Below are positions 27,092 through 35,185 of a stretch of 64,000 bases of DNA, one piece after another. The stretch comes from JAAYED01 sp040772225 (GTDB lineage: Bacteria; Chloroflexota; Anaerolineae; UBA1429), in assembly GCA_040772225.1 (NCBI GenBank), contig JAXGYO010000003.1:124001-188000 (forward strand), written 5' to 3'. Numbering within the stretch: position 1 is the stretch's first letter; every line of letters begins with the position of its first letter. Under the pieces are notes generated by a model that ran no database searches, was not told the origin of the DNA, and saw only the letters and a list, made by a program, of their open reading frames with translations. A program made the position numbers and the translations under genes.

Positions 27092-28405
27092 ATGCTCAAG
27101 ATCGGTGACCTCAGCCGCCTGGCGCAGGTGTCCGTCAAGACGCTGCGCTACTATGGCGACCTGGGTCTGTTAAAGCCCGAGTGGATCGACCGCTATACCG
27201 GGTACCGCTACTATGCGGCGGAGCAACTGGCGCGCCTGAACCGGATACTGGCGCTCAAGGATCTCGGGTTCAGCCTCGAGCAGATCGGCAGCCTGTTGAA
27301 CGAGTCTGTGACAGCGGAGGAACTGCGCGGCATGCTGCGCCTGCGGAGGGCAGAGCTGGAACGCTCGCTCAGCCAAGAACACGCCCGGCTCAACCGGGTC
27401 GAGGCACGGCTGCGCCAGATCGATCGAGAAGGCCGGGAGATGGACTATGCGGTAGTCGTCAAGACGATCGAGGCGCAGCGGGTGCTGGCGGTGAGCGGCC
27501 CCGTTTCGGGTTACGGGCGGACCCTGCCCCTGCTCGAGCGGCTCCAGGAGGCGTTGCGGCAGGGGCCCGCGGCACTGGCCGAGGGGGCGCCGATGGCCCG
27601 CTATCTTCAGCAGGAAGGCGCCCGTTCCCTGCGGGCGGAGGTAGGCGCCCCGGTGGCGTCGGCGCGCAACCCGATGCGAGCGCCGAGGGACCTGGCGCTG
27701 CTGCCCTGGCCGGCGGCCCCTGAGGCCCTGGCCACACTTCACCAGGGAGATCCGGAGGGATTGCCGGAAGCGTACAGCGCGCTGCTGCGCTGGGCCTCCG
27801 AAGGGGGCTACGTCCCCACGGCAGCGGGCATCGAAGTCTACATCCAGGGTCCCCGCGAGGGACTGGCGCCGGAAGCCTGGGTCACAGAGGTGCGCGTGCC
27901 GGTCGTGAATACCATCGCGTCGCTATCTATAGACGAAAAGGAGAGACTGATGAACCCGGAGATCAAATCACTGCCCGCCTTTTGCGTGATCGGACAACTG
28001 TATCGGGGCAAGAATGAACATGGCGAGATCCCTGCCATGTGGGACACACTGAATGCTCGCCGGGGTGAGTTGCAGGCCATCAGGGGCAGCGGTGCAGCCT
28101 ATGGCGTCTGCGGGAACATGGAGCCGGACGGCGTCTTTGAGTACATCGCCGGCGTCGAGGTGCCCGTAGGTGCCGAGGCGCCGGAGGGCATGTCGCGTTG
28201 GGAGGTGCCGGCGCAGATCTACGCCGTGTTCCCCTGCACGCTGCAGACCATCCACCAGGCCTACGAGCAAGCCTACCAGGTCTGGCTGCCTGGCAGCGGG
28301 TACAAGCGGATCGACGGCCCTGACTTTGAGCTGTACCCCGAGACCTTTGAGCCGAACGACCCCGAGTCACAGGGAATGTTCATCTACATCCCCATCGGCC
28401 ACTAG
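27092..28405 (+). CDS. MerR-family regulator with two GyrI-like effector domains
   Basis: A 437-residue regulator. Residues 1-70 are a MerR helix-turn-helix and wing (IGDLSRLAQVSVKTLRYYGDLGLL, YRYYAAEQLARL), residues 75-110 form a coiled dimerisation helix, and the rest contains two consecutive GyrI/BmrR-type ligand-binding regions (about 115-280 and 287-437). Most relatives carry only one. The second begins at an in-frame ATG (27950) with a perfect AAGGAG site, so a separate effector-domain protein could also be made. ATG 27092 follows GGAGGGG. Such regulators respond to hydrophobic or cationic compounds; the ligand here is unknown. Confidence 0.88.
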   Translation: MLKIGDLSRLAQVSVKTLRYYGDLGLLKPEWIDRYTGYRYYAAEQLARLNRILALKDLGFSLEQIGSLLNESVTAEELRGMLRLRRAELERSLSQEHARLNRVEARLRQIDREGREMDYAVVVKTIEAQRVLAVSGPVSGYGRTLPLLERLQEALRQGPAALAEGAPMARYLQQEGARSLRAEVGAPVASARNPMRAPRDLALLPWPAAPEALATLHQGDPEGLPEAYSALLRWASEGGYVPTAAGIEVYIQGPREGLAPEAWVTEVRVPVVNTIASLSIDEKERLMNPEIKSLPAFCVIGQLYRGKNEHGEIPAMWDTLNARRGELQAIRGSGAAYGVCGNMEPDGVFEYIAGVEVPVGAEAPEGMSRWEVPAQIYAVFPCTLQTIHQAYEQAYQVWLPGSGYKRIDGPDFELYPETFEPNDPESQGMFIYIPIGH

Positions 28406-28422
28406 GCTCAGGAACGTGCAAA

Positions 28423-28452
28423 GCGCCGCCCGCGTTGTAGCGCGGGCGGCGC
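28423..28452 (+). terminator. Hairpin terminator after the MerR gene
   Basis: Perfect twelve-base stem (28423-28434 and 28441-28452), GC-rich, six-base loop. The T tract is weak, but its position between convergent genes supports a terminator role. Confidence 0.7.
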
Positions 28453-28516
28453 TCGTTGGCTACCGAGTGCGTGCAGCCAGAGTTCGCCGCAGCCGGGGCC
28501 GTGACCGGCCACAGCT

Positions 28517-29695
28517 CTACACGAACAGCCGCTGTACCGTATCAACAAGCGACAGCCGCCAAAAGCGCCACTCGTGGGCATAGCCCGGCACCTCGGCCAG
28601 GGTGTAGCGCACGCCGCGCTCATCCAAGAGTGCCTTCAAGGTGTTATGGGAGCTGATGAGCCCATCCTCGGCGCCGATGGCCAGATGGAACATGCGCAGG
28701 CGAGCATTGGCCTCCGGATCGAGATGAGTGACCAGTTCGGCGAACCTGGCCGGGTCGATAGTCTTGGTGATATCCGGACCCCGCAGCTGTGCCGCATTGG
28801 GCGGGGCCGGGATGTCCACCGGCACGCCCGGCAGCAGCGGCAGGCCAGCGCTAAAGGCCGCGACCCAGGCGAACTGATCCAGGTGGCGAAAGGCGCAGTA
28901 CAGCGTCTGCGCGCCGCCCATGGAGAGCCCCGCGATCGCCCTGTGATCGCGGTCCGCGAGGGTGCGATAGTGCGCGTCTACATAGGGGATCACGTCGGGC
29001 ACGATGCTGTTAGCAAAGTCCAGGATGTAGGTGCCTGGCGCGGGGCGCTGGTAGCCCAGGGGCACGGGCAAATAGTCCGGCGCCGCCGGCAACCGGCCGT
29101 TGCCGTTGGTCATCACCACGATCATCGGCCGGGCCTTGCCCTCCGCCATCAGATTGTCTAGAATCTGCGGCGCCCGCCCCAGGTTGGTCCAGCCATCCTC
29201 GTCGTTGCCGCCGCCGTGCAGCAGGTAGAACACGGGATAGCGCTCTTCGCTCTCTTCATAGCCGGGGGGCGTGTATACATACATGCGCCGGGCCATGTTG
29301 AGACTGGGCGAGGGGTACCACACCTGGTGAAGCGTGCCGTGCGGCACATCGTTCACATCGTACAGCGCCGCCAGCTCGCCGGGCACGCGGAGCGAGGAGC
29401 TGTACCGGATGCCGTCGCGCATGATCAGCGTGTTCCCGGGATCGAGAGCATGCACGCCGTCCAGCACATACACGTAGGTATAGTACTCGGGCGCCAGCGG
29501 CCCGATGGTCGCCGACCAAACACCCTCCGCGTCGCGAACCATCGCGACATCGTTACCGTCTGGCCAGTCGCCATAGCCGCCGGTAGTGTTCCGCACCAGC
29601 ACGGCGCTCGCGTCGGGCGCCCGCAGCCGGAAAGTGACCCGGCCATCGGCAGTCACCTCTGGCGAAGGCACGGGCGGCAGTGAGACCTGTGTCAT
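28517..29695 (-). CDS. Carbohydrate esterase of the enterochelin/feruloyl-esterase type
   Basis: A 392-residue alpha/beta hydrolase. The N-terminal 100 residues look like an early-set (CBM48-like) beta domain (VTFRLRAPDASAVLVRN, YTYVYVLDG). The catalytic part has VFYLLHGGGNDEDGWTNLG, the nucleophile elbow GLSMGGAQT and a final His in YAHEWRFW. This layout matches intracellular or exported esterases of the Fes/XynZ group that release ferulate or acetyl groups from plant polysaccharides. No signal peptide was found. ATG 29695 has GGAG upstream. It precedes no downstream gene on its strand. Confidence 0.88.
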   Translation of the reverse strand: MTQVSLPPVPSPEVTADGRVTFRLRAPDASAVLVRNTTGGYGDWPDGNDVAMVRDAEGVWSATIGPLAPEYYTYVYVLDGVHALDPGNTLIMRDGIRYSSSLRVPGELAALYDVNDVPHGTLHQVWYPSPSLNMARRMYVYTPPGYEESEERYPVFYLLHGGGNDEDGWTNLGRAPQILDNLMAEGKARPMIVVMTNGNGRLPAAPDYLPVPLGYQRPAPGTYILDFANSIVPDVIPYVDAHYRTLADRDHRAIAGLSMGGAQTLYCAFRHLDQFAWVAAFSAGLPLLPGVPVDIPAPPNAAQLRGPDITKTIDPARFAELVTHLDPEANARLRMFHLAIGAEDGLISSHNTLKALLDERGVRYTLAEVPGYAHEWRFWRLSLVDTVQRLFV

Positions 29696-29769
29696 TGAAT
29701 GCTCCTGTCTCCGGTCATCTGGCTCGGCGGGCACGACTGCCCCGATCGCACTGCCCTGCCTGACCCGCT

Positions 29770-30732
29770 CTACCAGCGCACTTCACCCTTGATGTACCCA
29801 TCGCTCTGGTGCGCGGCGATCTCAAACAGCTCGGGCGCCTGCTCCGGGGACATGACGTGCGTCACCAGCGGCTTGAGATCAAAGACGCCTTTCTCCATGA
29901 GGGGCACCGCCCGGGCAAAGATCCGCGAAAAGTTGGGCGAGATACTGGGAGAGGCATTGCCCACCTCATAGCCGGACATGTGCCAGGCGCCCAGGTCGAC
30001 GGTGCGGGCACCGTCCTTGTGCCAGGAAAAGATGCACAACTTGCCCTGCTTGCGCAGCAGGGAGTAGTGGTAGTCAAAGGCCTCCTGTGTCCCTGCGGCT
30101 TCGACCACGACATCGACCGGTCGCGTCGCCAGTTCCTTGAGAGCCTCTTGCCCCTCCGCGGTGTGCGGGTTGATGGCCAGCGTTGCGCCGAACTGCTTTG
30201 CCAGCTCCAGTCGTGCCGGGTTGATCTCGATCGCGATCACCTCGGCCGCCTGGGTGTGCACCAGACCCTGCACCAGCAGCAGGCCCATGAATCCGGTTCC
30301 AATCACGGCCACCCGGTCACCGGGGACGACCCGGCACCACTCGATCCCGTTCATGACGCAGGACACGGGCTCGGCCTGCCAATGCTCATAGTCGGTGATC
30401 TCCGGCCGCAGTTTGGCGACGGCGGTCTGGGCCACGTTAGCATAGTGCCCCCACAGGCCGGCGTTGTCGCCCATGGAGGTGACCAGGTCGCCTTCCTTGT
30501 AGCCCGTCACGCGGGCCCCAACTTTCCGCACGACGCCCACACCCTCGTGTCCGTGCAGGAACGGATACGTGGTCCCCGCGGGCAGGATGCCCTTATAGAG
30601 TGCCTGGTCCCAGGCACAGATGGCCGAAGCCTTGAGCTCGATCTGGACCTGGTAGAGATCCGGATCGCCTACCTCCAGTTCGCGCAGTTCGACCTTGTTT
30701 GGTGCGACGTAGAAAATACCTTCCGTCTTCAT
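29770..30732 (-). CDS. Short MDR dehydrogenase lacking the structural zinc lobe
   Basis: A 320-residue medium-chain dehydrogenase. It keeps the catalytic zinc residues (Cys in ASAICAWDQALYKG, His-Glu in GHEGVG) and the nucleotide motif VIGTGFMGLLL, but the four-cysteine structural zinc loop is absent: GDNAGLWGHYANV stands where the loop should be. This is seen in several sugar dehydrogenases acting on inosose or scyllo-inosamine-type substrates. ATG 30732 follows GGAGGG. The 74-base gap to the esterase gene suggests that the two are co-transcribed. Confidence 0.87.
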   Translation of the reverse strand: MKTEGIFYVAPNKVELRELEVGDPDLYQVQIELKASAICAWDQALYKGILPAGTTYPFLHGHEGVGVVRKVGARVTGYKEGDLVTSMGDNAGLWGHYANVAQTAVAKLRPEITDYEHWQAEPVSCVMNGIEWCRVVPGDRVAVIGTGFMGLLLVQGLVHTQAAEVIAIEINPARLELAKQFGATLAINPHTAEGQEALKELATRPVDVVVEAAGTQEAFDYHYSLLRKQGKLCIFSWHKDGARTVDLGAWHMSGYEVGNASPSISPNFSRIFARAVPLMEKGVFDLKPLVTHVMSPEQAPELFEIAAHQSDGYIKGEVRW

Positions 30733-31052
30733 GTAACCCTCCGCCGTCGGTAGTTGCCCACTTGCGCCGTGCATGAATCATGACGTCACACGAGTACCAG
30801 CCACCGACCGGTGCGCAGGAAGCGTGCGCAGGAAGCGTGCGCGAGATAGCCGGCGGTGCGGCCAGACGGCCGCGTGTGACGCGTCAGATCATTTCGCTAT
30901 CAGAGCCTACTCTAGTCACCCTCGCGGCACCCGTCAACCGGTTCTCTGCCCAGATCGCGGGTCACAGGCTCAAGATGCCTGGAAAGGTGTTTACTGGCAG
31001 GGGCTAATCCGTCAGAATATCCGTAGCGGCACGTATGCTGGGGAGGTGTCTG
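30733..31052. other. Intergenic region with palindrome and short tandem repeat
   Basis: No gene is supported here. The region holds an eight-base palindrome TGACGTCA (30781-30788 within catgacgtcaca), possibly an operator for the divergent dehydrogenase, and a 13-base tandem repeat. The remaining sequence shows nothing recognisable. Confidence 0.5.
30811..30842. repeat. 13-bp tandem repeat, about 2.5 copies
   Basis: The unit GTGCGCAGGAAGC occurs at 30811-30823 and 30824-30836, and a third partial copy GTGCGC follows at 30837-30842. It lies between a dehydrogenase promoter and the frameshifted protease gene. Confidence 0.85.
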
Positions 31053-32095
31053 ATGGGTTCGCATGCTACGCGTCGCCTGTATCTTCGCCTCCGGTCCCCT
31101 GGTAGCTCTGAACGTGAACAAGTAGCGGAAAAAGAGCCTCGCCGGTCGGCCGGCAGGCTACCCTCCCGTCTAGATAGGCGTTGGACGGCCCCTCAAGTTC
31201 GAATGCTGCAACGCCGAGGAGGCAACCACGCCACAGGCAAAGCCATCGATGCGGCCCGTCCCGCTCCCGCAATCGGCTATATGCCTCAGACCACTGCTCT
31301 GGCTGCTGCGGTCATGGGCTGGCCGCTGCTGCACCGCCGCAACGACGTCATCCGGCGCATCACTATTCCCAGAACGACCACGACTAACTCCCTTTGGGAC
31401 CGCGTCCCCAATAACCATCTTGCACGCGTAGAGGCGGCGGTCGCTATCATCAACAGGCAACTTACCTCCCGCCGGCTCATCAACTATTTCCGCGACAATG
31501 CGCCCGGAGGGACAGAGAACACGCTGCAGCAGGTCGCCAACCGGGCGAAGGTATGGGAGTTACGCACGGCGGGAGATATGGGGCGCGGTGAAGTGGGCGG
31601 CGACAACATGGCTTACGATAGGATGTGTACCGCATAGGTCGCTGGCAGATAGCCGCCACTCTGATGCATGAGATGATGCACCTCGCCGGCGTAAGCAGCA
31701 GTGCCCGCGATGAGGCCGCGGCCGAAAAAGCTATCGATGCCGCCAGGCTCTATGCGCCGTTCGTACAGTGGGTACGGCCGAGGCGAGTGTCGCCGGGCGA
31801 CACGGTGACGATCGGCGGGATCAGTTTCGGTCCTTCGCAGGGAGCTGCGGATCGGGTCACCCTGGGGCGTGTAGACGTCGGCAGAGTGCTGAGCTGGCGC
31901 TGGCGCCATGCCTGTCAGGGACAAATTCGGTTTCGCGTTCCGCGAAACGTTGCCAGCGGAGCGCTTGTTGTGGAGAACAACACAGTATGCAGCAACACAG
32001 TCCCCCTTGCAGTGGTCCCTGCAGCAGAGGAGACCGAGGCGGCACGTTCTCCAGCACCAGCAGAGGCAGCGCCGGCCCCAGAGGCCGCAGACTAG
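31053..32095 (+). pseudogene. Frameshifted zinc metalloprotease-like gene with IPT/TIG-like C-terminus
   Basis: Two adjacent plus-strand frames read as one protein. The first (from ATG 31053 behind GGAGG) ends RVEAAVAIINRQL, GGTENTLQQVANRAKVWELR and DNMAYDRM before a stop at 31635. The second, shifted by one base near 31620-31625, continues YRIGRWQIAATLMHEMMHLAGV, in which HEMMH is a zinc-protease site and a downstream Glu could be the third ligand. It then runs into VRPRRVSPGDTVTIGGISFGPS and RFRVPRNVASGALVVENN, an IPT/TIG-like beta domain. The tail is Ala/Pro rich. A one-base loss or a sequencing error explains the break; no slippery site for programmed shifting is seen. Function unknown. 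Confidence 0.68.
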
Positions 32096-33009
32096 CCAGC
32101 CTGCCAGATCGCCAGGGCGAACTCGTGCGGCGGTGCCCCCGATGCTGGCCGCAACCAGCGTTGCCGGGCAGCGGAAAGGCTCACCGCGCCGTAGGTGCAT
32201 ACCGTAATAGATCGTGACTGCGCCTCCTGCTCCAGACGCTGCCACACCAGACGCAGGATCCGCCCCTTGAACGGGGTGAACAGATAGTAGACGGTGCCGC
32301 GTGAAAGATCCGCCTCGCTGGCATCGGCGCGCTGGAACCTTACCCTTTCCAGCCCCAGGTTTGCCACGAGAGCGCACGCATAGTTGTAATAAGCCGGCTG
32401 CACTTCGATGCCCTCGGCAGACACCCCCGTAAGCCAGTGCACGAGGATCGCTGCCCGCCCCAGCCCCGAGCCCAGATCCACAAACCGATCATCGGCTTCC
32501 AGAGACACATGATCAACGAGATCCAGAAGCACCCTGACCGGCGAGTCCTCCAGATGCACATAGTCTCGATCCGCCAGCGTTGGCTCTGCAATCGTTTCGC
32601 CCAGCCCGAGGATGCCGTCCACAAGCCTGTCAAGCGCCTCGTGCTCCATGTGAAGCGCCGTGTCTCGCCCGTACGTCGTGTGCCGGTCTAGCTCGGCACG
32701 CAGGGCCGCTCGCGACCAGGTGCCACCCTGCAGCCACTGACGCAGCCGTGCGCAGTAGGCTGCATTGAGTGCCTCGAGCCGATCGCGCAACGCCAGAGCG
32801 GGCTGCAGATCGCGGCGCGCCCCCCGCCCGGAATAGCGCAGCACCTCACAGATATAGTCCAGCTGGTCGAGCGCAGCGACGCGCTCCGAGAACGCCCGCT
32901 CGTCAAACAGACGCTCGTCCCGAGCCAGAGTCTCGAGATCTGACAAGGCCCCCTCCACGCCACCTCCTGGCATTCTGCCCCCTGCGTCATAGCCCGTTTC
33001 AGCAACCAC
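32092..33009 (-). CDS. SAM-dependent methyltransferase-like protein
   Basis: A protein of about 305 residues. The N-terminal half is helical and rich in charged residues. The C-terminal half is a class I methyltransferase with the SAM motif DRFVDLGSGLGRAAILVHWLTG, an acidic second strand EGIEVQPAYYNYA and the motif RFQRADASEADLSRGTVYYLFTPFKG. The last resembles DOT1-like histone or protein methyltransferases found scattered in bacteria. The GTG start at 33009 is uncertain: the frame stays open upstream, and a good GGAGGAG site near 33045 serves an ATG in another frame. It converges on the protease remnant with a four-base overlap. Confidence 0.75.
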   Translation of the reverse strand: MVAETGYDAGGRMPGGGVEGALSDLETLARDERLFDERAFSERVAALDQLDYICEVLRYSGRGARRDLQPALALRDRLEALNAAYCARLRQWLQGGTWSRAALRAELDRHTTYGRDTALHMEHEALDRLVDGILGLGETIAEPTLADRDYVHLEDSPVRVLLDLVDHVSLEADDRFVDLGSGLGRAAILVHWLTGVSAEGIEVQPAYYNYACALVANLGLERVRFQRADASEADLSRGTVYYLFTPFKGRILRLVWQRLEQEAQSRSITVCTYGAVSLSAARQRWLRPASGAPPHEFALAIWQAG

Positions 33010-33223
33010 ATAGCGCAGCTGCTTGCATGCGTCATCGATGCCTGTCTCCTCCAGGTTACGCGCCTGCGGGACATCAAGGCTGCAGCTTCTACAGAACGAG
33101 ATCTCGTTTTCCAGCGTTATTGGTAGATTACTTCAACCACTTTTATATATGTGCCATCTATACTGCGGTTGAATTCAGGAGTGAGCCGCGCGAGGGTTCA
33201 CGCCAACAAGGAGCTACAGTAAG
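33010..33223. promoter_or_regulatory. AT-rich divergent region with candidate promoter
   Basis: Unusually AT-rich for this window (33120-33180). A TATACT box at 33159-33164 could serve the LysW-like gene; the -35 is not clear (TTCAAC at 33132 is 21 bases away). No gene seen. Confidence 0.4.
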
Positions 33224-33430
33224 ATGCCATACGCCGCTTGCCCCGGATGTGATCAGAATATCTATCTGCGTCGCAATCCCAAACTGGGGGATATCGTCTA
33301 CTGCGACAACTGCGAGGCCGACCTCGAGGTTGTCAACCTCAACCCCATCGAGCTGGACTGGCCATGGGAGGAGGACGAGGACGAGGAGGAATTCGACGAA
33401 GAAGATGATGAGTGGGATGACGACCTGTAG
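33224..33430 (+). CDS. LysW-like zinc-ribbon protein with acidic tail
   Basis: A 68-residue protein. Two cysteine pairs, CPGCDQN and YCDNCEADLEVV, form a zinc ribbon of the LysW/ArgW amino-group-carrier type, and NPIELDWPWEE matches the segment that follows in LysW. LysW proteins carry growing lysine or arginine precursors on their C-terminal Glu (EDWGE). Here that end is replaced by a long Asp/Glu tail ending DDDL, and no lysine or arginine genes are near. It is probably a LysW paralogue with another job. ATG 33224 follows AAGGAG. Confidence 0.85.
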   Translation: MPYAACPGCDQNIYLRRNPKLGDIVYCDNCEADLEVVNLNPIELDWPWEEDEDEEEFDEEDDEWDDDL

Positions 33431-33504
33431 GTCGTGACCATCGGGAGAACCATAGCGAGCGCCTAGAACACGCATATGCTCGCAGGCCAGTGATGTGATC
33501 GCCG

Positions 33505-33535
33505 GGGGCGGGGTTTCTGCATGGAACCCCGCCCC
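33505..33535 (+). terminator. GC-rich hairpin after the LysW-like gene
   Basis: Eleven-base stem GGGGCGGGGTT (33505-33515) with its perfect complement (33525-33535), nine-base loop. T tract is poor. Confidence 0.65.
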
Positions 33536-33604
33536 TGGCTTTGCCAGGACACCCACATCCGCTATACTCGCGCCACCTGATTGATGCAACCCAGAGGAGC
33601 ATCG

Positions 33605-34285
33605 ATGCTGGCACTCATTCTATGCGATGAAGCGGATGAAACCGCCCTGCTGGGGCTCACGGCGCAGCGCGCCGGGGCTACGGTGCAGAGCAGCCCCAGA
33701 CTTGAGCACGCGCTGCACGTCCTCCAGCAACAGCAACTCGACCTGATCATCGTCGCGTTGCGCTCTGGTGCGCTCGTGGATACGGCACGTCGTGTCCGGC
33801 GGGATTCGGCGATCCCCCTCGCCGTGATCTCTCCCAGCCGCGATGAGGACACCCTCTGCAGAGTCTATGAAGCGGGCGCCGATCTGGTGCTGACACGTCC
33901 CTACAGTGCACGGCTCTTGATCCACCAGCTGCGAGCCCTCATGCGCCGCACTGCGGGTACCACACTGGGACCTCTGCCCAGCCTAAAGGCCGGAGAACTG
34001 CAACTGGTGCCCGCCACACGCACCGTCGTTGTGGGGCAACAATCGGCCCGCCGGCTCACGCCGCTCGAGTTTCGGCTGTTGTACACCCTGTTGACACATC
34101 CCGGCCAGACCATTCCGACCGAGACGCTCATTGAGCGCGTGTGGGGCTATGAGGGCGAGGGAAGCGTCGAGTTACTGCACGGGCTCGTAAGCCGCCTGCG
34201 GGCCAAGATCGAGAGCAATACCCGTGAGCCCGCGCTCATCCTTACCGTGCCCGGCGTCGGATATGTGCTGGCCAGCGGCGCCTGA
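33605..34285 (+). CDS. OmpR-type response regulator with degenerate receiver domain
   Basis: A 226-residue protein. The N-terminal domain follows the receiver fold (LALILCDEAD, then LDLIIVALRSGALV, then YEAGADLVLTRPYS), but the phospho-accepting Asp expected in the DLIIVAL strand is Ala and the conserved Lys of KP is Arg. The C-terminal winged helix is intact (RRLTPLEFRLLYTLLTHPGQTIPTETLIERVWG, HGLVSRLRAKIE, VPGVGYVL). It is therefore probably a phosphorylation-independent DNA-binding regulator. ATG 33605 has GAGGAG upstream. The convergent neighbour is a histidine-box protein without a kinase domain. Confidence 0.88.
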   Translation: MLALILCDEADETALLGLTAQRAGATVQSSPRLEHALHVLQQQQLDLIIVALRSGALVDTARRVRRDSAIPLAVISPSRDEDTLCRVYEAGADLVLTRPYSARLLIHQLRALMRRTAGTTLGPLPSLKAGELQLVPATRTVVVGQQSARRLTPLEFRLLYTLLTHPGQTIPTETLIERVWGYEGEGSVELLHGLVSRLRAKIESNTREPALILTVPGVGYVLASGA

Positions 34286-34294
34286 CCGCTAAAT

Positions 34295-35053
34295 CTAGGC
34301 TACGACAGCCTCAAGACGCCTGACAGCCTCAGAGAGCACGCGGCCCTCCAATGCCGGCAACGACTCTCGAGCAACGTCGATGATCTCCGGATTGCGTCGC
34401 CACTCCTGCATCCCCGTAGAACCGGCATCAGCACACAGAGCGGTGATCAGCACGGCCAAGATCTCGCGCTCCTTCGATGCGCGCGCCTCGGAGGCCAGCT
34501 CCTGGCGCTCGTTCACCAGCCGTTGAAGCAGGGCGCGGGCGTGTGCGACGCGTGAGGCCCGTGTGCCAGCTACCGATAACGACTTGATCTGAGCATGCGC
34601 CAGGCAATCGTCAGGTAGCTCCACGAGTAGCAGCTCGCTGTAACAGTTTATGCTCACGAGCAGATTGCTCAGGCTATGGAACACGTGCCGTATGCCATCC
34701 AACGTAGCAGAGTGCGAAATCTCGGGTTGGCTAACCCAATCCCGCACCTCGCGCAGCACCTGGCTCAGTTGTTGGATCGCTTCCAAGGCCGACGAGCGCA
34801 CGACAGCCACGTCCTCGAGTGCCGAGTGTTGCGATGTCGCGAGGAGCTCGAGACCCCTGCTACTCTCGTCCAGGATGACGAGTAGCGAGCGGGCCAGGCC
34901 CGCCCCACAGGCAACATAGTTGAGCGCAGCCACATCAAGCTCCTGTAGGCATGCGGCATCAGCCTCGGCCTCGAGCGTCGACAAAGCGCTCTCGAGTCGA
35001 TCCTGCCAGTCGGCCGTATTCACAGCGGTATCAACCACTTGCGGTATGTCCAC
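34295..35053 (-). CDS. Helical protein with histidine-kinase-like DHp box but no ATPase domain
   Basis: A 252-residue, almost entirely helical protein. The stretch RHVFHSLSNLLVSINCYSELLL near residue 125 looks like the H-box of HisKA domains (HDLNNLL...GYSELLL), with His and Asn retained. None of the N, G1 or G2 boxes of an HATPase domain follow; the chain ends about 115 residues later. It may be a phosphotransfer or scaffold protein, or a relic. GTG 35053 is chosen with a weak ribosome site. It converges on the degenerate response regulator, ten bases apart. Confidence 0.6.
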   Translation of the reverse strand: MDIPQVVDTAVNTADWQDRLESALSTLEAEADAACLQELDVAALNYVACGAGLARSLLVILDESSRGLELLATSQHSALEDVAVVRSSALEAIQQLSQVLREVRDWVSQPEISHSATLDGIRHVFHSLSNLLVSINCYSELLLVELPDDCLAHAQIKSLSVAGTRASRVAHARALLQRLVNERQELASEARASKEREILAVLITALCADAGSTGMQEWRRNPEIIDVARESLPALEGRVLSEAVRRLEAVVA

Positions 35054-35185
35054 CTATCTATCTTGTGTTCCACGAAACTTCCGTGTGCACTCGTCCGTAA
35101 GGCACAGAGCGCTATCCCGCACTCCTTGCCTCACACAACAACTGACGATACCATTGTAATGCAAAATCGCAAACAGGAGGACACC

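Noticed and set aside
31190..31215. GTTCGAAT motif resembling a tRNA T-loop
   Set aside because: No flanking acceptor, D or anticodon arms could be folded; it lies inside the protease reading frame.
31613..32377. 254-codon minus-strand frame
   Set aside because: Lies antisense to the protease TIG-like region and out of frame with the methyltransferase; composition is that of a shadow frame.
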